35,860 bases of DNA from Bacillota bacterium. GTDB lineage: Bacteria; Bacillota; Clostridia; Lachnospirales; Lachnospiraceae. Below, piece by piece: positions 1 through 7,543 of the stretch. The position numbers and the translations under genes are program-made. Location: assembly GCA_023415635.1 (NCBI GenBank), contig JAEZJV010000012.1:1-35860 (forward strand), given 5' to 3'. The notes below the pieces were generated by a model. The model was given only the letters and a program-made list of their open reading frames with translations. It did no database searches and had not been told where the DNA came from. Each line of letters starts with the position of its first letter. Position 1 is the first letter of the stretch.

Positions 1-40
1 TCTCCTTCTACTGCCGTCAGAAGGTATGAAAATCATATCA

Positions 41-1219
41 CTAACGTATGAAGGAGTAAACTCTACTTGTGCGAAGGTAAACTCCACAGGACAAAAGAGG
101 AGTGGAATTAAACTTTTCATTTTTCAAATTCATTCTTTTATCACTAATGGTATGCACGGTGATCAGTTGCGTGTTATAATACACTTGCAATACATTCTCC
201 AGTTGTTTTACTGAAACATACTGGTCTATGTATTTCGGTGGAACGGAATACCCGCATCCCTGATACGTGAACAGTGAATCCTTATGAACTTTGGCTTGGC
301 GGTCGGTGCTCATATAAGATTCAACTATGCTAGTACGTGGAAGAGGCTGAAGGTATTCCTTTTCTTTTTGGAAAAGAAGCACCGGCGGAACGTTCGTCGC
401 CTGGTTCACATACATATTTACCTTGTGGTTGACCTTCTCGATGATCTTGATCAGATCATCCTCCGTGTCAAACTCACCGTCATAAGGAAGAAGCCAGTCC
501 ATGAACTTATTGGAGGCCTCAACCTTACCCTTGGTAAATGAGTGTCTGGGTTTGCATAGTCTTATCTTAAAGCCGAAATCATCCGCAAATGCCTTCATTT
601 TTGGATTGACCGATCTGTAGTTACCGTTCAGGTCTACTACCGACGTCATGTTGTCAAAAAGCAATTCTTTTGGGACACCACCAGCGGATTTAAAGGCTGC
701 AATCAAGCAGTCAAAGACATCTTGTCTGGTTCTGTTGGTTTTATATGTAAAGTGGCAGTATCTAGAATTGCCAAGCTTATAATTAAATACGTTGAAGGTA
801 TATGCCACACCGCTTCTGGAAGTCATCGTTATATCCTCCTTCCAGTCTGCCTGTCCCTGAACTCCGGGAAGAGTTTCAAACCTCGGATGACCTTTTGGGG
901 TTTTCTTGGGCTTAAGACCTTTGGATTTGATATATTTGTTGAAGTTAGAGTAACCACCAACATCGATACCCTGGTCGATGAAATACTCGTAAACAGCCCT
1001 GACGGTGGTTCTCCGGATCTGAAGTTTAGTGCGGATTGTATCATAGTGTTGATCAAGCATGCTGGTTTTGCATCTAGTTTTTGGCTTACCTTCATAACCA
1101 TCGTAATACTTCTTAACGGTACGTCTGTCCACTCCGTAAGAGCGGGCCAGTTCTGAAAAGTTAGGTTTCATTTCGAATAACCTTATGATATTCAACTGAG
1201 TAACTAAAGCTGCTTCCAT
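41..1219 (-). CDS. istA: IS21-family transposase IstA
   Basis: DDE transposase that carries out strand transfer of an IS21 element together with the AAA+ helper IstB. The 392-residue protein has an N-terminal helix-turn-helix (about residues 20-38, FSELARSYGVDRRTVKKYY) and an rve/DDE core. The acidic triad is visible as D125 in QADWKE, D189 in LLFDN and E234 in GKVEASNKF. A beta-rich C-terminal region (YSVPPKY) follows. The start is supported by AGGAGGG seven bases upstream. The length is in the IS21 range, so the gene looks intact. The last 15 or so residues come from short near-repeats in the DNA and look poorly conserved. istB would be the next gene, outside the window. Confidence 0.9.
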   Translation of the reverse strand: MEAALVTQLNIIRLFEMKPNFSELARSYGVDRRTVKKYYDGYEGKPKTRCKTSMLDQHYDTIRTKLQIRRTTVRAVYEYFIDQGIDVGGYSNFNKYIKSKGLKPKKTPKGHPRFETLPGVQGQADWKEDITMTSRSGVAYTFNVFNYKLGNSRYCHFTYKTNRTRQDVFDCLIAAFKSAGGVPKELLFDNMTSVVDLNGNYRSVNPKMKAFADDFGFKIRLCKPRHSFTKGKVEASNKFMDWLLPYDGEFDTEDDLIKIIEKVNHKVNMYVNQATNVPPVLLFQKEKEYLQPLPRTSIVESYMSTDRQAKVHKDSLFTYQGCGYSVPPKYIDQYVSVKQLENVLQVYYNTQLITVHTISDKRMNLKNEKFNSTPLLSCGVYLRTSRVYSFIR

Positions 1220-1261
1220 TGATAATCCCTCCTAGAGAAAGGATACCAACAGGAAAAGCAG

Positions 1262-1312
1262 TTGTACATTTTTATTTTCCACTAATTGAACATCTTTATT
1301 TTAACATTTACA
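1262..1312 (-). repeat. tandem terminal repeats of the IS21 end
   Basis: Two 22-bp motifs at 1262-1283 and 1286-1307, period 24, agree at about 17 positions (core ACAT.TTTATTTT on the plus strand). Multiple terminal repeats that bind transposase are typical of IS21 ends. The outermost TGT on the minus strand (1312-1310) is the likely element tip. Confidence 0.65.
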
Positions 1313-1965
1313 TGACTTTCCAGAACCCGATTCACCAGTATGCCAATAAACTTTAATATCTCGTTTGCAGGTACCTCTTTTAAATGATAGGCAAAAAAAG
1401 CACCTTTTATTATTTTTTCATATTTACGATATTCAATTGATATACTCATAATCTCGCTTGGAGCTTTTCCTGCTTCGATAAGCTCCTCAATAACTGCTAG
1501 ATCATTTCTTTTTCCCTGATTAGCCTTAATTTGACCTTTAAATCTAGCAGGAACAATTACTGTATGATCCTTTTCACAAAATCTCCCACGTTTTAGGATA
1601 TAATCTTCAGCTTGTTCCTTGCTGCCTTTAGTCCTTTCTAGATGTATACCTGGATACATCTTTTGTAGGGCACTAAATCGACTTTTTGAGGGATCTTCTA
1701 GAACCATATGTAGATGCTCATTTCCGCGATCACCTTTTTCATAATTAACAGCACAAGTTCTATATGGCTTATTAAGTGTCCATAGTTCTATGGCCTTATC
1801 TACAATTTCTTCTGGAGTTAACTCTTGAAATATTCTTCTAAGCTTATTAGATATTTCAATTTGTTTTTCAGATTTACCAGTGTCTTCTTTATCATAAAGT
1901 GAATGTATATTGAGAACTGCAAACCAACTACGCGAACTCTCTTTACTATCTATATTTACGCTCAT
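1313..1965 (-). pseudogene. rep: CRESS-type rolling-circle Rep (HUH endonuclease + SF3 helicase), frameshifted and cut by IS21
   Basis: Replication initiator of a small rolling-circle replicon. From the ATG at 1965 (AAGGGG upstream) the HUH domain shows motif 1 WFAVLNI (14-20), motif 2 HLHMVLE with the metal-binding H84/H86, and motif 3 DYILKRG with the nicking tyrosine Y122. A linker typical of CRESS Reps follows (GKRNDLAVIEELIEAG). After E202 the frame breaks. The next conserved block, KVYWHTGESGSGKS, which is the SF3 Walker A, is in another frame at 1354-1313, consistent with loss of one base between 1360 and 1354. The IS21 tip begins right after the Walker A serine, so the rest of the helicase lies beyond the insertion or is lost. 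Read without correction, the frame runs on to 1282 inside the IS end. Function as an active Rep is unlikely. Confidence 0.85.
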
Positions 1966-2079
1966 AGTATCATTACCCCTTTGTCCCCATAATTTTATGA
2001 TCCTTTTCGTATCAATGGGACAAACACATTTAATAAACAATAGTAGAAATAATAATTGTATAAGAATGTCCCTTGCCCC

Positions 2080-2113
2080 AGAAGTGCGGGTAGGTAATAC
2101 TATCCGCACTTCT
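2080..2113 (-). other. CRESS-like replication origin: stem-loop carrying TAGTATTAC
   Basis: A perfect 10-bp stem (AGAAGTGCGG at 2080-2089, CCGCACTTCT at 2104-2113) encloses a 14-nt loop. On the minus strand, the same sense as rep, the loop reads ATAGTATTACCTAC. It contains TAGTATTAC (2102-2094), identical to the nonanucleotide of circovirus-type origins and one base from the geminivirus TAATATTAC; by analogy the nick would fall at TAGTATT/AC. The stem-loop lies 115 bp upstream of the rep start. Next to it on the minus strand, GGGGCA and GGGACA, with a further TGTCCC/GGGGACA pair closer to rep, could be Rep-binding iterons. Confidence 0.75.
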
Positions 2114-2162
2114 ATAACAAAGTCTGTCCGCTCTGACTTCGTCAGCAGACAGACTTTGTTAT
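2114..2162. repeat. long hairpin abutting the origin
   Basis: Left arm 2114-2137 and right arm 2141-2162 share 15 uninterrupted pairs (ATAACAAAGTCTGTC and its complement) plus an inner CTGAC/GTCAG, with a TTC loop. It starts one base after the stop codon of the ATPase gene and ends where the origin stem begins. No T-tract follows on the minus strand, so a pure terminator role is weak. A role as single-strand origin or part of the origin is possible. Confidence 0.6.
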
Positions 2163-2879
2163 TTAGCGATTATCAATCGACATTAGGGCAGTTTTTACCA
2201 TGTTTTTTATATTATCATTTAAGAGTGGAAATTTTATTTCTTGAATTCCTCGACCATCTGCTAAAAATAATCCTTCGCCCTTTTTATATATGGCATCGGG
2301 AAGAGAACAATTAAAGACCATTTGCTTTTGCTCCTTAGTCAAACGGCCTAGGCCATATATTGCTAGGAAATTCAATCTGGCGCCACCTATGAAGAGATTA
2401 GCATCAGGCCGTTGAGTTACTACCCAAATCCCAAAAGATAGACCTCTACCAGTCATAAGAATCTCACTTATGTATCTAGTTACCTTTTCTGAGACCTTTT
2501 TATCTATAGTGGTTAGGCAAGAGATAAGATTTGCATATTCCTCTATAACAAGGATATTTACCTTATTATTTTTAACTACTCCCTTACGTATTGATGTATA
2601 AAGAGCATAAAAATCCTCTATTGCTTTTACTATATCATTAGCGCTAAAGTATCTGGAGTACTCAGAGAAACTTTTAAATTCCCCTTTTACATCTAGGAAC
2701 CAAATAACGGTATTCGGTTCTTTTGTTGCCTGTAGTAGAAGATACAACAGAGCATATGTCTTCCCAGAATTCGTAGCTCCAATTAGTAAAAAGTGTAAGT
2801 ATTCTATTAATGGAATATTTATTGGAAGCTTAATATTCAACTCTTTCCAAACGGCTAAATCATATCCCACTTTCATCAT
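2163..2879 (-). CDS. FtsK/HerA-like DNA-translocase or coupling ATPase
   Basis: P-loop ATPase of the FtsK/HerA/TcpA superfamily, 238 residues. Walker A is GATNSGKT (34-41), a strand LDVKG (62-66) follows it, Walker B is ILVIEEY (109-115), and VVTQRP (153-158) matches the sensor motif of FtsK-type pumps. ATGATG at 2879 is chosen as start because GGAGG lies six bases upstream; the frame is open further upstream. The start overlaps the membrane protein gene before it by 20 bp, so the two are probably translated together. There is no membrane segment here, so that neighbour may tether it. Lying beside a rolling-circle Rep it could deliver or pump nicked plasmid DNA as a mobilization coupling protein; that role is inferred. 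Confidence 0.75.
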   Translation of the reverse strand: MMKVGYDLAVWKELNIKLPINIPLIEYLHFLLIGATNSGKTYALLYLLLQATKEPNTVIWFLDVKGEFKSFSEYSRYFSANDIVKAIEDFYALYTSIRKGVVKNNKVNILVIEEYANLISCLTTIDKKVSEKVTRYISEILMTGRGLSFGIWVVTQRPDANLFIGGARLNFLAIYGLGRLTKEQKQMVFNCSLPDAIYKKGEGLFLADGRGIQEIKFPLLNDNIKNMVKTALMSIDNR

Positions 2880-3522
2880 TAGAATCCTCCGTAATATCAT
2901 TTGATTTATGGCTCGGTGTCGAGTTCATGCCAGATAATTCTTCACGTGCTTTGAAGGATTCAATATATTTGTCTCCGATTTCCGAGTACGAAAGACCGAT
3001 TTGCATGACGAACTCATTATCTACCTCTGGAAGCTTACATACATAAATTAAGTTTTCCAGGGGTATTCCATACAATTCTGGCAACCGAGAATATACATTT
3101 TCTAATTTTAGTCGAATAATTTGTCGCAATGTTTCCATATTATCCTTGTATTTTTCTTTTACATAGCCAACCTTCAAAAATAATACCCAGACATTATTAG
3201 CTTTATCATTTGAGAAATTTACAATATAGAAGCTCTCGAAATATTCATTTAGAAATTGCAATCTAGATAGCAATAATTCTTTATCTAAGATTATATTTCC
3301 ATATCCATTTATTGTTGTGGGTAGAGTGGGGTATAAGAAAGGCTGAGTATTTGTTTGTTTCAATGTATCTAGCCATTTCTTAACAAACTCCTTAATACAT
3401 GCGTTAGCTGATACGATGGCGCTATCAATAGTATCTATGTGCTTAAATTTTTTAACTAATAATACAAAAACAGTATAAGAACCTGTAAGAACAAGAAATA
3501 TTAGTATTAATTCCATTATCAT
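2860..3522 (-). CDS. single-pass membrane protein of the integrated replicon
   Basis: 220 residues, family not recognised. An N-terminal membrane anchor (about 3-23, ELILIFLVLTGSYTVFVLLV) is followed by a mostly soluble domain and a low-complexity acidic, serine-rich tail. The start ATG has GGAGG five bases upstream. The end overlaps the ATPase gene by 20 bp, which suggests a membrane partner of that ATPase, comparable to the small membrane proteins next to TcpA-type coupling ATPases. The function is inference from position only. Confidence 0.65.
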   Translation of the reverse strand: MIMELILIFLVLTGSYTVFVLLVKKFKHIDTIDSAIVSANACIKEFVKKWLDTLKQTNTQPFLYPTLPTTINGYGNIILDKELLLSRLQFLNEYFESFYIVNFSNDKANNVWVLFLKVGYVKEKYKDNMETLRQIIRLKLENVYSRLPELYGIPLENLIYVCKLPEVDNEFVMQIGLSYSEIGDKYIESFKAREELSGMNSTPSHKSNDITEDSNDESGI

Positions 3523-3554
3523 GATATCCTCCAGTTTTTTTAGTAGTTGATTTA

Positions 3555-3591
3555 TTATAGATAGGCTCCTATTCTCGAAGCCTATCTATAA
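3555..3591. repeat. 12-bp perfect inverted repeat between two element genes
   Basis: TTATAGATAGGC at 3555-3566 pairs perfectly with 3580-3591 around a 13-nt loop. It lies between the small unknown gene and the membrane protein gene. With no T-tract on the minus strand it may be an RNA processing or attenuation hairpin rather than a strong terminator. Confidence 0.5.
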
Positions 3592-3627
3592 TTTGATACA
3601 TGGGCTACATTCGATTAACCAAGATAA

Positions 3628-3945
3628 TTACTCCACAATAATTTTGTTAGCTTTGAAGTAAACTTCTTTCTTCTTGGTATCAATGTATGAAACAGATACA
3701 TCAGAAAACTTAACGCATATACCTTCATCAAGCTGAAGATCGGTAATCATTCTCTTGCCACCTGGGATTTTAACCGTGTATCGAGCCCTTGTAGCCTCAC
3801 CATCTCGTATTTCAGCTAGATATTTAATGCCCTTTTCTAATACATTTCCATGCTCATCCTTTTTCTCGTATAGTGCTTCCTCTAAAATCTCTGAAGTCTC
3901 AGAGCAAAGAATATTAATAAGATAAGCATTCATTACCGAAAACAA
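3628..3945 (-). CDS. small beta-rich protein, function unknown
   Basis: About 105 residues with alternating beta-strand-like segments (RARYTVKIPGG, GICVKFSDVSVSYID, EVYFKANKIIVE). The pattern resembles the small OB-like proteins carried by conjugative elements, but I cannot assign a family. Start choice is uncertain. The best ribosome site, AAAGGAG at 3968-3962, sits seven bases before an in-frame ATA (3954), whereas the TTG at 3945 and the ATG at 3933 are 16 or more bases away. Either a rare start is used or an original ATG has mutated. It belongs to the leftward gene set of the element. Confidence 0.55.
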   Translation of the reverse strand: MFSVMNAYLINILCSETSEILEEALYEKKDEHGNVLEKGIKYLAEIRDGEATRARYTVKIPGGKRMITDLQLDEGICVKFSDVSVSYIDTKKKEVYFKANKIIVE

Positions 3946-4031
3946 GTTTTTTATTGGTAATCTCCTTTCCTGCGTATTTCATTATGTTACGTTTTCATTA
4001 TGTATCTTAAAACATGTATTTTTTATACAAT

Positions 4032-4382
4032 TTAACTGTGGTAATATTTTGTACTTATACGCATAATATTTGTTCGATAGTATGTCTCTCGATTCTTGTT
4101 TTCATCTATTTTGCCTATATAATATTCTTCCCCCCTTGTTGTGGCTTCGCTCCAAGATTCGACTTCATAATAAAAAGTACGAATAGCAATTTGAATATGC
4201 TTTTCCTGAGCATAAATAAATGGATCGGTTTTAGTTTTGAGTATATTAATCGTGTCGTTGCGCTCACTAATCTTTTTGTCAAGATTTTTTCTCTTTAATT
4301 GATTATTACACCTCAGTTTAATACTTTTTAGAGTATTCAACTCCTTTTGCAAAGATCTAATAGCTTCTAAATAACCTATCAT
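4032..4382 (-). CDS. small coiled-coil protein, function unknown
   Basis: 116 residues. Residues 1-55 are strongly helical and charged (LQKELNTLKS, LKRKNLDKKISERND), suggesting a coiled coil. The C-terminal half contains FYYEVESWSEA and ends in a tyrosine/threonine-rich tail. AAGGAGG lies ten bases before the ATG. It is the first gene after the repressor in the leftward cluster. I recognise no family; its place fits an accessory plasmid gene. Confidence 0.55.
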   Translation of the reverse strand: MIGYLEAIRSLQKELNTLKSIKLRCNNQLKRKNLDKKISERNDTINILKTKTDPFIYAQEKHIQIAIRTFYYEVESWSEATTRGEEYYIGKIDENKNRETYYRTNIMRISTKYYHS

Positions 4383-4514
4383 ATCATTAATACCTCCTTG
4401 ATGATTTGCTTTTCAAGGAGTACTAATTCTATTTCTTCATTTCGAAAAAGGTTTTTTACAAAGTTGGCCAATTAATTAGCCCCACTTAAACGATAAGGAA
4501 TATCTGTGTTATGG

Positions 4515-4561
4515 CATAAAAAAACCAGAGTGAAAATAAGCTTAGCTTATTCACTCTGGTT
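4515..4561 (-). terminator. strong terminator of the XRE regulator gene
   Basis: Stem of 12 pairs (4523-4534 with 4550-4561) extended, after a two-base bulge, by TAAGCT/AGCTTA around a one-base loop. On the minus strand it is followed by a run of T (plus-strand A-tract from 4518). It is just downstream of the regulator stop codon. Confidence 0.85.
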
Positions 4562-4584
4562 CATATATTTCTTAATTGCAATAA

Positions 4585-4824
4585 TTACTTTGTACTTTCT
4601 GGTGGTATGTATTCTATCAAATCTTCAATTTTGCAATTTAATGCATTGCATAGCTTAACAAGAGTAATTGTATCAAATCTTAAGATATCTCCTGAACATA
4701 ATTTATTTATTTGGGTTCTTGAGATTTCTGCTTTATATGATAACTTTGTTTTACTCATCTGCTTTTGAACTAATAACTCATTAAGTTTTATCTTTATGCT
4801 GCCAAATTCGCCATATTCTTTCAT
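4585..4824 (-). CDS. XRE/Cro-type HTH transcriptional regulator
   Basis: 79-residue DNA-binding protein, essentially one HTH_3/HTH_26 domain: KLNELLVQKQMSKTKLSYKA, then recognition helix ISRTQINKLCSG, then ITLVKLCNALNCKIEDLIEY. The ATG at 4824 is chosen because GGAGG precedes it by nine bases; a TTG 24 bases upstream is unsupported. It has its own promoter and terminator and stands at the head of the leftward element genes, the usual place for a replicon or mobile-element repressor. Whether it controls the genes to its left is inference. Confidence 0.85.
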   Translation of the reverse strand: MKEYGEFGSIKIKLNELLVQKQMSKTKLSYKAEISRTQINKLCSGDILRFDTITLVKLCNALNCKIEDLIEYIPPESTK

Positions 4825-4847
4825 TCTAGGAAACCTCCATACTAACA

Positions 4848-4877
4848 ATTATAAATATCATTGAACTATATTGTCAG
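4848..4877 (-). promoter_or_regulatory. sigma-A promoter of the XRE regulator gene
   Basis: On the minus strand CTGACA (4877-4872) and TATAAT (4853-4848) are separated by 18 bp, just upstream of the regulator ribosome site. Confidence 0.6.
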
Positions 4878-4915
4878 TTCCGAGTAGATGAGTGAATATA
4901 AAACAGTGAAAGTAG

Positions 4916-4944
4916 TTGCACGTATAAATCGTATACTATATAAT
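4916..4944 (+). promoter_or_regulatory. sigma-A promoter of the Ig-like protein gene
   Basis: TTGCAC (4916-4921) and TATAAT (4939-4944) with 17-bp spacing, about 100 bp upstream of the exported Ig-like protein. It is divergent from the regulator promoter. Confidence 0.7.
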
Positions 4945-5045
4945 ATTGGTAAAATCTACATATTTTGATATTATTCTTAGTAGGAATAATTACATATGAA
5001 AGGATTTCTTAATACAGAAAAACAAAATACTATGGAGGTAATATT

Positions 5046-5807
5046 ATGAGTAGAAATTTGAAGAAGTTATATTATGCATTTTTATTATTGGCGTTAATGA
5101 TTGGAGTTTTAGGAATTAATACGTCATCAGTACAAGCTGCAAGTATTAAAATAAGTAAAACACAGTTTACAATGGCGACTGGAACAAATTACACATTAAA
5201 GGTATCGGGCACTAAAAGTACAATAAAATGGTCTACAAGTAATAAGTCAATAGCAACAGTAGCATCAAATGGTAAAGTTACTGCTAAGAAAAAAGGGTCA
5301 GCTACCATAACGGCAACAGTGGCAAGCAAAAAATATACTTGTAAATTAACTGTAGCGAATTTGCTGGAAAAATATATTTATGCGAAACCTTTTAAAGTTG
5401 AAATTATGACAGGTGCAATAGAGGATTTGGATGGAAATATAATTGAAGAAGGAAAGAAAATGGAATTATATTTTGCTCTATTTGACTCTGATAGTTCACC
5501 TTTGGGATTTAATGGAACATTTAGCGGAGTTATGTGGGTTGATTGCTCTAAATCTAAAGATTATTTCTATGGTGTAGACGCGTCTTCTCATACAGGTCTT
5601 ACAGTGACATCTAGTTATTTAGATGCAAATAATAACATTATTTTAAACATCAATGATAATGGGTATGCAAACCAATTTACATTGTATAATGATAGTAATT
5701 ACAAAAAAGGTTATTGGAAAACTACTAGTCCTTCATATTCAGAAGTAGCAGGAGATTTTGAAATAATTGATAATGTAGAAATAATATATACCTATGAAAA
5801 TGAGTGA
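5046..5807 (+). CDS. exported protein with bacterial Ig-like (Big_2) domain
   Basis: 253 residues. A signal peptide (about 1-31, positively charged start, hydrophobic core, cleavage near VQAA) is followed by one Big_2 domain (about 33-103), with the family hallmarks WSTSNKSIATV, NGKVTAKKKGSATITAT and YTCKLTV. The C-terminal 150 residues form a beta-rich domain I do not recognise. GGAGGT lies seven bases before the ATG. It is likely exported and held at the cell surface by non-covalent or unknown means, since no sortase motif or membrane anchor is visible at its end. Its AT-rich composition matches the accessory genes that follow. Confidence 0.8.
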   Translation: MSRNLKKLYYAFLLLALMIGVLGINTSSVQAASIKISKTQFTMATGTNYTLKVSGTKSTIKWSTSNKSIATVASNGKVTAKKKGSATITATVASKKYTCKLTVANLLEKYIYAKPFKVEIMTGAIEDLDGNIIEEGKKMELYFALFDSDSSPLGFNGTFSGVMWVDCSKSKDYFYGVDASSHTGLTVTSSYLDANNNIILNINDNGYANQFTLYNDSNYKKGYWKTTSPSYSEVAGDFEIIDNVEIIYTYENE

Positions 5808-6075
5808 TAAAAAGTTATTAAGGTACATAGGCAATATAATTTGAACATCCTGAGTTAATTTCGAGTATTATTTGTTTATTACAGATGTTTTTTGTGGAAT
5901 ATTGCACCGACTGGGTATAAAATAATTGTCGTCTAATGTAAGCTTACTGGGTTTTGGGGGTGTAGCCCATCAAGAGTGTTCTGCACCTTTCTCCAAAATT
6001 CTCTGTGCAAAACATTTTATTATTAGTTTGGAATATTATGAATGTTATCCATAATAATTGAGATAAGGAGTTCGT

Positions 6076-7161
6076 ATGAATAAGAAACAGGTTTACATAC
6101 TTTTAATCGCTTTCTTTATAGCATTTATTATATTAATATCTATAATAACTATGCTAATAAATAAAAAAGATAATATAAATTTTAGCAACCAACAAGCCAC
6201 AGATTTACCTGCCGATGAGCTAATAGTTGCCCCAGAGGTAAGCACTGCAGCAGATATGCCCTCTTACAATGAGGATTTAGATACAGATGAATTAAGTCCA
6301 GTAAATGAGGAAACTACAGAAAGTGATTTAAAATATGGAACACAAAATCCAATTAATGAATTTATTAATAATTTATACAAGGCAATAATTGCTAATGATT
6401 ACAGTAATCTAGAATATAAAAAAGAAATATCAGAATCAGAATTCTCGTATATTTTAGAAGCATCAGAAAAATACAACATACTCGATTTAAATAATGATGG
6501 TATTAGCGAAATGTTTTTATATAATGAGAAAGAACATTGTATTTTCTACTTAATAGCAGGTAAGGATAATATTGTTGTTGAATCTGTAATAATGCTAAAT
6601 TATTTTGATAAGTATGGCTTTTATGTAGATAACAGTCATGAAATACTCTCTATTATATGTTTAGATTCAAAAACTGCGTCAGAAACTAAATCAGAAAATT
6701 ATTTTATGTTACAAAACGATGTACTAACTCAAGTTTTCGCAGGAGTTAAGTATCATCTAGAAGTGGAGCAAATTGATTTGCAGGGTTATCCTACAGGTAA
6801 AATCACTACATCAAATACTTATCAATGTATAGTAAATGAAAATCAAAAAGAGGTATTGGAATCCGAGTACAATGAACTAAAACAGAGTTATGTTCCGAAT
6901 AACTGTATTTGGAACGAAATTGTATGGAGTAGCCGCACTATTATTAAAAATTTAATGCCTAATGTGATAGGATTAACAAAGGGGGATGCAGAAGAACTAA
7001 TAAAACAAATAGTTCCTGAAGCAGCATTAGATCGTTATGCAGGAAGTAATTCTAATGAGTATGAGGCGGGTTATGTTATGGATCAATACCCAAATGAAGG
7101 TGTCGAAATAGATAAAAGTTCATTATTCTTATTGACAATTAGCCTTGGCAAAGAAGAGTAG
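6076..7161 (+). CDS. membrane-anchored protein with C-terminal PASTA domain
   Basis: 361 residues. A transmembrane helix (about 7-27) is followed by an acidic, threonine-rich linker (30-85) and an extracellular domain. That domain contains DLNNDGISEMFLY, a calcium-loop-like DxNxDG motif often seen in VCBS/EF-type repeats. A PASTA domain forms the last 65 residues (MPNVIGLTKGDAEELIKQ to the end). PASTA domains in Firmicutes bind muropeptides or beta-lactam-like ligands, usually on Ser/Thr kinases or PBPs; here it is on a non-kinase anchor. AAGGAG lies five bases before the ATG. The 268 bp upstream hold no recognisable gene. Confidence 0.75.
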   Translation: MNKKQVYILLIAFFIAFIILISIITMLINKKDNINFSNQQATDLPADELIVAPEVSTAADMPSYNEDLDTDELSPVNEETTESDLKYGTQNPINEFINNLYKAIIANDYSNLEYKKEISESEFSYILEASEKYNILDLNNDGISEMFLYNEKEHCIFYLIAGKDNIVVESVIMLNYFDKYGFYVDNSHEILSIICLDSKTASETKSENYFMLQNDVLTQVFAGVKYHLEVEQIDLQGYPTGKITTSNTYQCIVNENQKEVLESEYNELKQSYVPNNCIWNEIVWSSRTIIKNLMPNVIGLTKGDAEELIKQIVPEAALDRYAGSNSNEYEAGYVMDQYPNEGVEIDKSSLFLLTISLGKEE

Positions 7162-7235
7162 TGACATTTATTGTTGCTAAAGATCCAGATTGATATATAA
7201 AAGAATTTTTCAAAGAAAAAAAGCAACTGTAATAA

Positions 7236-7323
7236 TGTATGCAAAATCAATCAGATATTACAGAAACTTCCTTTCTATAAGGATTTGTGTATTGGTAAAT
7301 CAGTTCAAATTTGGCTGCCGCCT
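7236..7323 (+). repeat. left copy of direct repeat flanking the hamAB cassette (att-like)
   Basis: 88-bp sequence that matches 10639-10723 at roughly three quarters of positions by eye. The best-matching stretches are ACAGAA..CTCCTTTCTATA-like DNA and AATCAGTTCAAAT..GG..G.CGCCT. The last 27 bases resemble the 3' end of a tRNA, but less perfectly than in the right copy. It lies in the 382-bp gap before hamA, which holds no gene. Confidence 0.65.
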
Positions 7324-7363
7324 ATAAGAGAGAAACGCTCTAATGCTTATGAATCTACTGGAT

Positions 7364-7398
7364 AGGTAAACCTTAAGAATAAATGGTTTACCTTTTTA
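7364..7398 (+). terminator. rho-independent terminator after the left repeat
   Basis: AGGTAAACC (7364-7372) pairs with GGTTTACCT (7385-7393) around a 12-nt loop and is followed by TTTTA. It could end transcription from the PASTA gene, or be the old terminator of a tRNA whose end is copied in the repeat. Confidence 0.75.
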
Positions 7399-7448
7399 TT
7401 GTTTTTATAGCTCTAAATAGAATATAGTGCAGAAAAATATAAATTATT

Positions 7449-7475
7449 TTGTAAAAAATTGATAAATGTTATAAT
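7449..7475 (+). promoter_or_regulatory. promoter of hamA-hamB
   Basis: Extended -10 TGTTATAAT (7467-7475) with a weak -35 TTGTAA (7449-7454, 15-bp spacing), about 70 bp before hamA. No operator is evident. Confidence 0.5.
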
Positions 7476-7543
7476 TTACATAATATAACAGGATATGGGA
7501 TATTATTTTGTGTTTGATTAATTGGAGAAAATGAGGAAGCTAA

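Larger units (their letters stand above)
1..1312 (-). mobile_element. IS21-family insertion sequence, one end plus istA
   Basis: One end of an IS21-type element. It contains the complete istA transposase and, at 1262-1312, an end with two tandem copies of a 22-bp terminal motif, as is usual in this family. The outer boundary is taken as the TGT read on the minus strand at 1312-1310. The partner gene istB and the other end lie beyond the left edge; a GAAGGAGA ribosome-site-like stretch at the very edge fits an istB start just outside. The element has landed inside the rep gene on its right. Confidence 0.8.

Noticed and set aside
722..1156. Open frame of 144 codons on the plus strand opposite istA
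   Set aside because: Shadow of istA in another frame; no ribosome site and no recognisable protein.
1966..2109. N-terminal extension of Rep to an ATG at 2109
   Set aside because: It would run through the origin stem-loop; the ATG at 1965 has a proper ribosome site and places motif 1 near the N-terminus.
5808..6075. Possible small gene or RNA in the gap containing TTTTGGGGGTGTAG
   Set aside because: No open frame with ribosome site and no convincing long stem; nothing supportable.
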